The notes under the pieces: model-generated | Told to the model about the DNA's origin: nothing | What the model saw: the letters and a program-made list of their open reading frames with translations, nothing else | Database searches by the model: none | Shown here: one piece after another, positions 1-38,211 of the stretch | Position numbering within the stretch: the stretch's first letter is position 1 | Layout of the letters: each line of letters starts with the position of its first letter | DNA from: Varanus komodoensis | Lineage: Eukaryota > Chordata > Lepidosauria > Squamata > Varanidae | Reading direction: 5' to 3' | Assembly (NCBI RefSeq): GCF_004798865.1 | Contig: NW_025336479.1 | Location: forward strand, 6,543,715-6,607,714 | Length of the DNA stretch: 64,000 bases | Position numbers and translations under genes: made by a program

Positions 1-25559
<25,559 letters not shown>

Positions 25560-25890
25560 CTGGAAACACATTAACACTAGAAAGAAAAATTCTTGGGACC
25601 TGGAAAGAAGCAGCAGCTTTTGGCTCCACTACCTGAGCAACTACAGTGTATGAACAAGTTAAAAAGGAAATCTAACAGAGTACATAACTGCTTGAAAGCT
25701 CAGTATGTATTAGGAGTTCTGTTTCAGTCAAACTTTGTTTTTGTTAAGTTTACTAGTGCTCCCTCCTTACTCTGTAACCACAAGGTGGCAGTTTGGCCAC
25801 ATGATTTTCTCTTGTCTTTCAAATTTAGTATGAATGCCGATGTTTTGTGTTTCTTTCTCAAAATTAAATTAAAGTATCTACTGCCAAGAT
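25560..25890 (+). promoter_or_regulatory. TBCD: TBCD 3' UTR with candidate poly(A) signals
   Basis: Two overlapping ATTAAA hexamers lie at 25863-25868 and 25868-25873, about 310 bases after the inferred stop. A canonical AATAAA at 26440-26445 is a further candidate. The UTR end given here is a guess from the first signals. Confidence 0.4.
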
Positions 25891-27559
25891 CAAACTATCA
25901 ACATTGCTTGTATAGCCCATCTTCCTCAGCTGTTTGCCTTTGTTTAAAATGACATTTAATGCACTGGCAAAGTAATTTGTACTCACTAGAGAAAGCTACC
26001 CTGTCAAATCAAATTATGTCTCGTGTAGCCCACTGCTGTGGAAGAAGAGCCAGTCCACAATTCTAATTATAAGAAGGGTGGTGCCTTTGCTCTTTGGAAG
26101 AGTGGGGGGTGGTGGCGGGGGAATGTGTTGAATGTTGGTATGTCTGCTGGGCAAAGTGACTGTCCTGTTCAGGAAAGGGACTGTTAATGTTCTTGGCATA
26201 TGTGAAGGGCACTAAAACAATAGGATCACAACCTATATTCATTGTGTGATTTCAGTTGGAAAACTGAAAGCATGTCACCTTTATAAACAGGAAGTAAAAC
26301 TACTCCCTCTCCTTGCTTCCCCATCCCCTTGGTATGAAAGCTCTATGCCTGGCCGTAGGCTTATCCTCTGTGGCTGTTCAGCTGCTGGCAGTATTTTTTT
26401 AATTTATAATACTGGTACACTGTTGTGCTGTCCTGCAGGAATAAAAAAAAATCAAACATAAAATATAATCAGTTAAAAGGTGTGCAGGATTCTAAAGCCG
26501 CATAATACAATCTACAGCATTAACATTGCATCAAGAAGGACAGTAGGATGCTGCAAACAGCACCTTATAAATGATGCCTGGACAAAAAAGATCTTTCCTT
26601 TTCCTTTGTTGGCTTTAGAAATGCAGGGGTCTTAGTAGGATGATATTCTTTTTCTGAAAAGGTCTTATTTTAGCAAAAGGATCTTAACATGTAGCTACAA
26701 CTTTCTGATGAAGACGAGACACTACTAAGTTCATACCATCACAGCTGACCTTAACACAAGGGAAGAGGAGAATATTGTAAACGATTAATTAAGCCACTGA
26801 TCATGCTGGCAAAAGCATAATGGAGATGGATTTCAAACATCTTTCTATAAGCTATATTTCCAGTTTAAAAATTGTTCTTCTCATGTTGGACTTTCAGCCC
26901 GTCTCAAAATGCTATCATGTGAGGCCGCTTTAATCCCAGCATATGAGCCGCTTACGCCACAAAGTAAAACAGAATTTACTTGACAGAGAGCTCAGCTGTT
27001 CCTGCCAATGCCGAGAAAACCACCAGGCCATCAGCACTCCTTGACTCACTGAAGGGCTGTCAGGGAGCACTTTCTGAAACCAACCAGGATGCATTTTGCC
27101 ACGGAAGATAATGAAAGGAAAACTGGCTCTGTTCTCTAGGATACCAGCTGTTTTGAGTGGTTCAAGTTGAAAGAATGTGTTTATTTTTTGCAAAGCTAGT
27201 GGGGGAGGTGGGAGTCGCAGCTGGCTTTAATTCTGTAGAATGTCCATCAAAGGCACTCTCAGTGGACATCCGACCCAAGGTAGAGGGCTGGCTGGGCTTC
27301 TTCCTTGAGGCACAGGTGATAATATGCCACTAGCAGAATCTGGCCCTATTATTCTTAGCCTTAGACATGTAAGGAGGCCAAGGTATTCTTGAAATGTGCC
27401 CCACTCTACAGGTACCCTTTCACACATTATTAGGCAAGACAGAATTTGGAGACATGAGCATGAGGGTAGCCTAAGCGTCATTATCAATCTGCTGCAGATT
27501 GATAACGTACGTGTGTTGCTTTTTGGAAAACTGGAAAAGCAGAATTTAACCTCTGAATG
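25891..27559. other. Intergenic stretch between converging TBCD and B3GNTL1
   Basis: No coding gene or clear repeat. Holds the alternative poly(A) signals at 26440 (+) and 27185 (-). Confidence 0.55.
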
Positions 27560-27700
27560 TATTGCTATTTATTTTGAGGGAGGAATGCAGGAGTAAAGCA
27601 GAAATGATATAGTACTGCTGCCATTACTACTGGATGTAGCAAGAGAATGTCCTCTAGTCTGTTTCACAATAGAGCAGGATCCTGTCATATACTGCTCACT
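27560..27700 (-). promoter_or_regulatory. B3GNTL1: B3GNTL1 3' UTR start with candidate poly(A) signal
   Basis: Minus-strand AATAAA at 27573-27568, about 130 bases after the stop. A second AATAAA lies at 27185-27180. Either would leave the transcript end more than 700 bases from the TBCD candidate signals, so overlapping antisense tails are not required. Confidence 0.4.
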
Positions 27701-27781
27701 TCAGTTAAAATGATGATAATTCACTCCTTCCTTCAGTTTCAAGAGGTTCAAGTTTTCTTCAAACTGTCCACCTGTCAGATC
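27701..27781 (-). CDS. B3GNTL1: B3GNTL1 terminal coding exon
   Basis: Acceptor atccccacag. Encodes [20 protein letters not shown] then NYHHFN and TGA. Human ends [26 protein letters not shown], the same 26 residues. Reached across a 12-kb intron. Confidence 0.95.
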   Translation of the reverse strand, partial: DLTGGQFEENLNLLKLKEGVNYHHFN

Positions 27782-30700
27782 CTGTGGGGATGGAGAAATG
27801 AATGACTTAGTAAAGTCTGGTTAATTGCATGGCATCTCATCATTGAGATGCAAAGACTTTTTGAAGTAGTGCTGTTACAATTTCCATATAAAAATGAGCT
27901 GCATGTAAATTTCAGGGCTCTTTCTGTGCACATAGTATATACCAAGCCTGACAAACTGCAGTTCATTGCTCAGCATCATCTGTATATTTATATACTGTAT
28001 TATTTGCTAAAAGCCACCACAGCAGCTCACAGCAATTTCAAAACAAACCTTAAAACACTAAAAACACAAAATACTGTAACACTGAAACCACAACCTAATT
28101 TGAAAGGCTCCGTTAAAGAGACTTGTCTTACACCGTTCCTGAAAGCCAAGCGAGAGAGGGAACCAAGTAGAGCTGAGAGAGCACATTTCCCTGTTCTGGA
28201 AGGCCAGGCAAACGTGTGTCCCTTGGAGTAATGGTGGCCTCAAAAGAGCTGCTTCTGCAGCTCACTTCACAGTAAGGCAGGCAGTTCCTTGGGCAGCCAG
28301 GTCCTAAAACATTTGGGTCCCAATCATATGCCTGGTAGATACAGGAAAAGGTGCAGTCCCTGCTACAACCCCATAAAGCCCTTTTGGGTCCTCCACCCTC
28401 ATTGCTGGCACAGTTCTTGCTGTGCCAGCTGCAGCTCCAGCACATAGGACAGACTTTGCACAGCCCTGGGGGCTGCTCCAGGAGATGGGGGTGATAAGAG
28501 AGATGGCCTGTGAAGCATCTACCTCAATCCCTCCTCTTTGCAAGCAGAGATAAAAATACCACAGACCACTGAAATCAGCCATCTGTGCCAACCCTTGCCC
28601 CCTGCATTCTTCCTTCACTTGATTGAATGGCTGTAACTTACCAGGTTTTATGGGCAGTTACATGCAATATCACATTTAGGCATTAAAGGTTCAAGCTATC
28701 ACCTTAATTAGAGCCTTTGAAAGTCAATTTGGAACAGGTGCAATATGGCCCCGATAGGCACCAGTGGGCAGCTTTGCTGCTATATTTTGCACCGAGTAGC
28801 TTCCAGACACTCTAGGGCAGGGGTCGGCAACCCACGGCTCCGGAGCCGCACGTGGCTCCTGAACCCCTCTGCTGCGGCTCCAATCTGCTCAAAGCTTCTG
28901 GAGCTCAGGAATGCAGTGCTAGCTAGTAAGTAAATTAGCTACTTAAGTAAAATGCTGCCGAAAGGATTCTGTTTGTCCCAATGTAATCTCCTTCATCTGA
29001 ATGTTAAAAGCTGCGCTTGGGACCTGTCACAATTCACAGCACTCGACTGTTTATCTGCTAATCAGTCACTAAACACACCTATATCTCCTGGCTTTTACTC
29101 TTCAGGAAACTGTTCTCTTATTCAAAATATATGAAAGGAGTCCTACTAGTTTATAATGTGAAATTAAAATAACAGTTTTTAGTGACTGAACAAGAGCTGC
29201 AGCTAAATCATAATGAAGATATACATAGCATTAAGGTAAAAAATGATAGATGCAGTGTTATCTTCATTTTAGATGTCAAAACGGTTTTGCGGCTCCCAGT
29301 GTTTTCTTTTGTGTGGGAAACAGGTCCAAATGGCTCTCTGAGTGTTAAAGGTTGCCGACCCCCGCCCTAGGGGTAGCCTCACATAGAAAACACTGCATTA
29401 GTGTTTTCTAGATGTGACATAACCAGCTATTGCCATATCAAAGTGACTTGCGAAGGGTCACAGCCAGTGCACCAGCAGTGATTATTTATTTATTCGATTT
29501 ATATCCTGATTTTTTCCTACAAAGGGCTCAAGGCAGCTTACATCATTCTCCTCCTCCATCTTATCCCCACAACAACAATCCTGAGAGGTAGGTTGGGCTG
29601 AGATGCTGTGACTGGCCCAAAGTCACCCAGTTGGCCCCATGGCCGAGCGGGGACTCGAACCCAGATCGCCTGGGTCCCAGTCACGTGCTCTTAACCACTG
29701 CACCACACTGGCAATCTTATATAAATATACTTCTTGCCACCACCACTTGGTGACAAAACAGTACCTAGAAGCACTTCCAGGCAGCAGACCTGACCCTTCA
29801 GAGGGAGTGCAGCTCCTTCCAGAACAGATTAAATCTCAATTCCAAAATCAGACTTCTACTGAGAAAATAACAGCTCCACTTTGTCTGGGTTTAAGCTTCA
29901 CCTTGTTCTCCTTTTATAATCAAACCAAGGTAACATTCACATGTTTTGACTGCTTCCTTGGTGCTAAGTGACAAAGAGAATAATACAGCTGGGGTTCGTT
30001 ATACCTTACTTCAGAGCTCTGACTCTCCTCTTGAAGCAGTTTCATGTAAAAATTTAGGACAAGACTGACCACTGTAAGTGGGACCCCATAAGCAAAAAGC
30101 CACACAGTTGACCAGTAATCTGCTAGCAGAACATATTGGATACAACCTGCCAGAAAGAACTAGAAGCCTCAAGGCCCAGCCCTGCTAGCTGGACCAGAAG
30201 AATACCACAGTTGGTGGTATCAAAACTCATTAAGAGTCCAAGGAGCACTACTATGATCTGAAAGGGCAACTGATACGGGTCCAAATAATCAATGTCATAC
30301 CAGATAGATCTGGAGTTGCAACACCACCACCTTATCTTTGAGACTGACCTACAACAGGCAGATCTTTTGAGTCAAAGGAGTTTGAGTTACAAAGTTTCTT
30401 TACTAAAGGTCTTATCACTGCCCCTTTTAAGTAGAAATTGTGCCACTTTCATTAGTTTAGTAAACTTGCCATAATCACTTCTTTTGAATTTGTGAAGCTG
30501 GACCATTTGTTTACTCTTTCTGCCTTACTAGTTCTCCTGTTCCATAACTGTGTAGTCTCTAGGCTGAGACTGTATAAATTCTGTAGTCACAGCATCCTAT
30601 ATTCACAGCTCCTAACAATTATTGTCATTTCTAGATAAACTAAGCTATGAGTGTCTAGGATTCTCTTCCTATCTTACTGACCTTGCAGGAGCAAGAGATT

Positions 30701-33700
30701 TCCATATAATTACATCAGACTTGATGTATCTCTAGGTTTGTATGCAAGATCTCCCAATGCAAGGGTTTACGCATAGACAATGCTCATGACTGATAACATG
30801 TTTCCTATTTCTGACTGCATGGGATACCAGCATGCCTTGCTGACAAGTTGGATGGAAATTTATTGCCTGTGCAAAGGTTTTAACAAAAGTAAAGGTAAAG
30901 GTTTCCCCTTGACGTTACGTCCCATCATGCCTGACTCTAGGGGGCGGTGCTCATGTCCGTTTCCTAGCCGAGGGAGCCAGCGTTTGTCCGCAGACAGTCT
31001 CCATGGTCATGTGACCGGCATGACTAAACACCGAAGTGCACCGAATGCTGTTACCTGCCCACTGAAGTGGTACCTTTTCATCTACTCGCATTTATTATTT
31101 ATTATTTATTAAAACATTTTTATGCCGCCCCATCTGCCGAAGCCTCGGGGCGGCTTACAACAGTAAGTTAGGTCATCATAAGTAAAAATTAAAATATATA
31201 CATTTGCATGCTTTCAAACTGCAAGGCTGGCAGGAGCTGGGCCGGAGCAACGGGAACTCACCCTGTTGTGCAGATTCGAACCGGCGACCTTTCGATCAAC
31301 CAGCCCAGCAGCACAGCGGTTTAAACCACTGCGCCACCTGCATCCCTTAACAAAAGTGCATGGCTGCAAATAAAATGTACAATACTGGTCAAGTTTCTTT
31401 TTAACATTAAAGGCTGTGTCCCTTATGGTAAGAAAAAATAACCTGACCATGGATAAAAGTATCTGTTTTACTGGCAGCTTTAAAGCTAAGTGAGGGTTTC
31501 CAAGCCACAGCCCTCTTTATTTCCATGAATACCTCCTGGCCACAAGTAAGCTCAAGAGACTTTCACAGGAACTGAAAATGGTGGCTGAAGTGCAATCTGC
31601 AAAGGTTCTTCTGCAACATGTTCAACCACCAAGAAAAAGAAGAGGTTGCTGGGAGGAGAAAATGGTAAGCCTTGTGTCCGGTGGCAGCCATTTTGTGGTG
31701 GTGTTTCAGACAAATTTCTTCAATTGCCCAATTGGGTGCGCATACGCCAGGAGTAGAGTAAGGAGCTTAATATGAGGCCCTTAACTTTAGCTAGGAGGTG
31801 ATCAATAGACAATCTGATGCTGTGATTCAAGCGCAGGCCATGAAAGCTGCAGTTTGGTAAGTAAAGAAGTGATGACAATAGGTTGTGAAATTGCTCAAGG
31901 ATTCAAAGATGAAAGCAGGAGGAATAAGATAAGGGGAAAGCTTTTCCCTCGATGTACATATTACCACTCATAAACTGCCAGTGATGGCCAGCTTGAACCA
32001 GTGCTGTTCAGTCAGTGCTATTCACTGACTTGAAGAAAACTGCAATAATTCTAACAGCAACACATTTCTGAGTCACAGACTACTTTTCAAGAAACAAACA
32101 AAAGACCAGCAGTAGCTCATTGCATTAACTATATGGATTTCGCATAATGAATGGATAAAGTGGAACTTTTAACCTAATAGCCTATTCTGCAACCATATAA
32201 GGTGACATCACCCCCTTGCCAATGACTGGCAAATAAATCAGGTGACATCATTGTCAACTTCAGCAATTATTTTGAGCCTTTAATTTCAGAGCACTTCTAA
32301 TTATGTTTCTAGTGGGATTAGCCTCAAACAATACCTCATCATTTAGATTAGTGACAACAAAGGAGCTATTGCTTTCGCATAGGAACTGTAATACTTAGCA
32401 TTTACACACCAATTGTCCTACCTATTCCTAACACCTCACTTGCATTCTACTGGGTAATCTTATCCCAGTTCTCCGTGGGATGCCAGTATCGTTCCTTATG
32501 TTATAGATGGGAAGTGGAGAGAGGGTAGTTTGATGGTGAGTTATGACCATACAAAGACCTGGACCAGGGATTTCTCCCTCCAGCACTTAAATACATATGC
32601 ATTCCAGTATGTCATTAAACTCCATTCAGTATTGGTGAATATATTTTGAGTTAGAAATTCTGCTGCCTACAGAAACAAAATGTTTCTTCCAAAACACATT
32701 GGGTTTTAAATACAGCCAGGACAATTACAATGTCCTTTTAGAGAGCTAGCTATGTTTACTTTTTAAGCCATCACGCTACTTCCATTATTTGTCAATAATC
32801 TGAAACAGGAAAAAAAGTGAACTTCTGGAGGGTGATGGAAACTGCATACAGTTGAAAGCACTTGAACTATGAGACACTGAGAGGGGCAGAAAAAGAATGG
32901 ATGAAAAGGAAAAAACTGACCAGTTTCACCCCAGGCGTTTAGAACCCTTTGGGGGCGAGCAAGCCAACCATACTAGCTTTCTGAGGATCAGGGCTGGAAA
33001 CACAGTCCTGGATATACAGTCCAGGAGTGTCTTCTAGGAGTCTTCAGATGCTGTTCTGGCTTGAGCCCAAAACAGGAACACTGCTGGCAGCTGGGAACTT
33101 AGCACAATAGAAGTAGGGCTCCATTTATTAGCTTCAAATGTGCATGCAAATTCCACTGAAGTCAGTGGAACATATTATACCATGTACATGGCTTTTTACA
33201 GAACAAGATTTTACTTCCTATATGGGGATCCTACTGCAATTTGTAAACAAAACATGTTTCACCAGTAAGCCAAGGCATTTGCCATGGCAATTGAGGTTAA
33301 TCTGAATGACCTATGTTTTAATCAAGTGACTGTGATTGTAAAACTTTGAGGAATTACTTATGAGAAAAATTGTTCTCGCCAGTCATGCTTCAACTTGCCT
33401 TCATGTTAACTGAATAATTATTAACAGATACCTTTGTGTATGGACCAGACCAAAGAGGTGGGACCAGTGGTTTTATTCCCCACCCAGCTGTGGGATTCGG
33501 TGCAGGGGAGAGAGCAACAGAAGCTGGGTAGTTTTTAAGACAACTAGAGATGAGACTAAGAAAAATGCAGAAAGCAGGGCAAGGAGCTGGAAGGTATTAG
33601 GAAGACTTTTGAGGTGTTAGTGCTATGTACATTAACCTATGCTCAACATGCATATTTGCACATAAATGCAAATATTACAAAACATCAGAAATCTCCAATG

Positions 33701-36700
33701 TCCTTATTCAAAGAAGACTGGAACTCTTGAAATCTCAGAATTGGGTAGCATATAGTATCTACAGAAGCTTCGGCTGTAGAGATAAAGACCTGGACAAGAA
33801 AGATGGATTCAGAACTGAGAGTTTCTGTTCCTAAATGTGACAATACACAAGGGGTGTAAAAACTCAGCTGTAGTGCAGCCTCAGATTGGATTATGGTCTG
33901 TCAACAGAAATTACTTTCTTCAGACTTTACTAAGAAATACAGAATGAAATATAAAGCTAAGTAATTTTGCTTGATCTAGTCAATTCCTTTTGTCTCCATG
34001 TGCTCAATATGTCCTGTTTTAAATACTCAGTAGAAAGCAGCTTGGGCAATTACTTCTTCCTATCACCATGCCTTAAGGAGAATGCTGAAACAAGCTCACC
34101 AAGAATTACTTGTGGGATGAAGGTGCGCTGCACAACTGGCAAGCACAGGAGTTCCATCCTGGGTTTGAACTGTTTCCAAACCAAGTAGCAAAGTGTACAA
34201 AGGTAAGAAAATCTGTTTGTTTGCATCCTCACACATCATCTCCTATGACAGATCAATCATTTCAGGATCACAGGTTGAAGGGAACCCCTTTATTTCAAGT
34301 AAAACATTCCACTTGCTTCTGAAGAGTTTGTCAAAACAGCCAGGCTCCTCAAAGCCAGACTTGGTGAAAACTCCACTGTTGATCGATCGATCGATCGTCA
34401 GCTTTATGTCCATCCTTTTCTAAAGAACTCAACGCGATTTACATCCTCCTCCTGCTCTGCTCTCAATCTATGCCCACAACAACCACCCTGTGAAGTAGTT
34501 TGGGTGGAGAATCTGTGACTGGCCCAACGTTGCCTATGGCTGAGCAGGGACTAGATCTCAGATCTCTTGAATCCCAGTCCTGCACTCTTAACCACTGCAC
34601 CACAGTATTCATGCACATGCCTTACCATTTAGCATTTCTCACTGGCTAGCATAGTATCACATACCACGGGCCTTTTCCTCTTAAGGCTGCAATCATATGC
34701 ACACTTACTAGAAAGTAACTCCTACAGCTGTTTGTTCTGTGTTGGTGCTGGCATGGAGACACCCGCATAATCGGTGTTGTTTAAATGGAACAATGTGATG
34801 TGGAACATTTGTTTGAAAATAGTTTCCAGGAGATATTTAGCAAACCTATTGCTATTCCACTCATCCCCTTTTGGGGTACTTGTCTATTTTTGAGTACTAG
34901 AGAAGGGAAAAAAGGCTTAACCCCTCATATAGAAAACTTGGTAGGTGGTTTTCTAGCTGCTTCTTCCATTTTGTTGGCACTCAAAAATGAAAAGCAATAA
35001 TCTGCAGGGTGGGGGGGGGACCTAAAGCCTGAAGCCAAGATGCTTCTTAGAATAATCTCTGGAACCTTCCTCACTGTGAACAATATTTCTGTTCAGCCCC
35101 TGAAGTCCCCTCCTGTGCCAGGACTGGCCGGAGCGCAGCTGTGGGACCCGAGAGTCTCGTTCTGAAGTGGCCTGGGCTTGGGAAGCCCGGGACCTGAGAG
35201 TTTAGCTCAGCCTGTTTGCTCATTTAATGGCAGGGGCTGTTGGGCCTGCTCAGGCTTGGAGAGTCAGAATGATGAGCGCCTGGCTCAGCCTGGCCTCCTA
35301 TGTGATTACAGGCCAAAGGACAGCAAGACTCCTTTTCAGCCACAGCTGCACGATTAGGCTTTGAGTCAAACCTCTGAGAAAGCCAACATCCCAGGAAGTT
35401 GTTTGTGGGAACCAGGCAGCAGGAGGCGGCTTCCAGGGGTTTCATCGAGTTGAAACATCAACTCAGGAGGATAGGACAGAGTCACCCTGCTCAGCACTGG
35501 GCTAGGTGAGGGACTAGAGTCCCTAGTTAGTCAGCCTTTTGGGAGAAGGGCTCCTCTCACATTCAGCCCAGTGCTGATGCGGTGGAGCCTTTGCTGGGAA
35601 CAGCTGTATTTTTTGTCCAAAACTTTTTCTGCATGGCCTTCCCATTGTCTAGGCTGAACTTTCTTACCCGGGCTATCCATCAAATCTGGACCCTTGTCTT
35701 CTTAATTTAAACCATGACTGAACCTTAGAGTTAAGTGTGCCTGGGGACACTGATCTAGACACTCCACTTGAGAACCTCTCTTCTGCCTGGTCCTCTCCCA
35801 CTTAGATTGTATGGTCGTTTGAATTGCTCAATATTCTCTCTTGCCTGGACTGATAAACTATGCACTTTACAAACTTGAGGTTCTTCTCTGCCCTAAAACT
35901 GTTACTGAGAGTTGAAGAGAGGGTTAGCAAGCCTGTGTTGGAAATGCCATCTTTAAAGCCCGTAATACTCTCACACCTGGACTTACCAGGATCTTATTTT
36001 TTTGCATGTCTTAACAGCTCCATCATGGAAATTCCAACATAAAATCTATTATTGGACTGATCCCTGCACATAAAAATTCTAGTTTTATAACTTGCTCTTG
36101 AACAATGTCTTGAATTTCTTGGATTAATGTCTTGCCTGGATTTATCATGACCTTGTCTTTGGAAACATGTGGGTTGTGACTTGGAAACTATTATTGGATC
36201 TATTTGTTTTTATATTTAACTTATATTTAACTTATAAAACAGCAGACAGTGGTCCCAAACAAGACCTATCTCTGCCGTGGTTGTAGTTGTGTTGCATTGC
36301 GTTGCAGTGAACTCTCTTGAACTAACTGATGTGCCTATAGTTTTTGCTTTAGCTGCATGTGTTGGGCCTATCACAAAAAGATTCCTAAGACGTTGTACCA
36401 TTAAACTTTTGTTGTGAGATTGGCTAGAGTGAAACGTTTCACTGACTCTGGTGTTCTGTGCCCACATGTTTGTGCCACAGTCAGGTCACCACATTCAGAA
36501 TCTCATCTGTTCCCAACATAATCTTTTCTTCTAAAACACTCAGAAATCCACTAAAATACTACACAGATTTCCTCACCTTTCCCTCCTCCTCATTGTCAGA
36601 CAAACACTCACCATACAAGTCCATTTCAAACACTTATTAATCTTCTAATAGGGGGGACATGATATCCCTCTATAAGTACTTCAAAGGCTTTTACAAAAAG

Positions 36701-38147
36701 GAAGGTCAAGATCTCTTCTCACTAATGCCAGAATGTAGAACATGGAATAATCAATTCAAGTTGTGGCAACCCAGATTCAGGCTGGACATCAGGAAAAGCT
36801 TCCTCACTGTCAGAGCAATGCAAGAGTGGAACCAGCTGCCTAAAGAGGTTGGGGGCTCTCCCACACTAGAGACATTAAAAGCGAAACTGGACAGCCCTCT
36901 GAGTGGGATGGGGTAACGTGGTGTCCTGCAACAGCAGGGGTTGGACCTAATGGCCTTCATGGCCCCTTCCAACTCTTCTACGATTCTATGATTCTTCTAG
37001 GTAATTTGCTGTAAGCCTCCACCCCCCCAACACACACACACAAAATTGTTGGGTGTCACTTAACACTGGAAAATCACATTTTCATCCAATGTCCTCTTCT
37101 GACCATATGATCATATTTTTAACACATGAAAATTCTTTCAAGAACTGTGTGCCAGCTTCTCAGTAACACTCACTGTTCATCATGTAAAGATCCTCTACTC
37201 ATGTTGCACATCAATATGTACCAACCTGTGTGTCAACTAGACACTTGGTAATGGCAGGCAAAAGCTGGCCAGAGCAATAGCTTCAGATGACAGAACCAAC
37301 CAAACTGAATACTGGCGAGGGAGAGTGCCATCTTGGTTTCCCAGGCTGTACTTACAACACCATAATCACCGTATTTGCTCTCACAGATTAGAAAACCTTA
37401 GTCCTACATTATCGCCATCTAGCAAAAATGAGCTATGTTGTTTTTTATAACTAACTCTGGCTGCAGAATATGAAGTGGTCCTCTGGTTTGCTCAGTCCAG
37501 CATACTGTCATTAAAAGATGACAGAGAAAGCCTTCTTCAGGACCGCCTATCCAGCTCTATTGCATTGCCATTTCCACAGAAGAAGGTGAGGGTTCATACT
37601 TGAGGACAAATAAAAGCACAGCAGTGTGGTAGCTGTTGTTATTGTTTCTTTAATCTACTCTTACATAAACGAAAGAAAGTTCAAGGGGCCGAGAACTACA
37701 CTGCAGTCAGAATCTTCAAATTTATCCTTAGTCTGCATAATATCACCACAGAGTAACAAAAGTTCAACTCCTCTGAGCAAGTTTTAACCAGTTTAGAAAC
37801 CATTTCCTCTGCCATCAAGCCTGCAACAAGAAGACTTGCCCAATCATTAGAAACCACAGTCAATTTTTCTTAGCGGTAACATGCTGGTAGAGAGAGGCTG
37901 GTTAAGGTTTTTAGATCAAGTGTGATGTAAAGCAAAACACGGCCTGTTTCATGCAAAGCAAGAACAGAGAGGAAGCAAGAGTAAGGCATTTGCAGTTGGC
38001 AAGGCTGTTTAGTGCCCTGATGTGTTTCTTGGGTGGGGGGGGGGGGTTACTAACAAATGGTATATAAGGCAAGGAATAGGCCATCTTTCAGAAAATTTAA
38101 GAAATGGTCCATCAACTGATGCACAGCAGTGTGATCTCTGAACTTAC

Positions 38148-38211
<64 letters not shown>

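Larger units (their letters stand above)
27975..30400 (-). mobile_element. Old L2-type LINE, split by several insertions
   Basis: The 3' UTR-like start (cagcagctcacagcaatttc) is followed by blocks that match the same stretches of the better LINE at 14.6-17.5 kb, for example cattaaaggttcaagctatc, gggtagcctcacatagaaaa, ctttgtctgggtttaagctt and ttggtggtatcaaaactcat. No long frame survives. It is interrupted at 28318-28671, 28818-29364 and 29481-29716. It lies in the last B3GNTL1 intron, in the same orientation as that gene. Confidence 0.7.

Noticed and set aside
37020-37042. C-run and (CA)n as a regulatory element
   Set aside because: Short low-complexity sequence after a CR1 tail; no further support.
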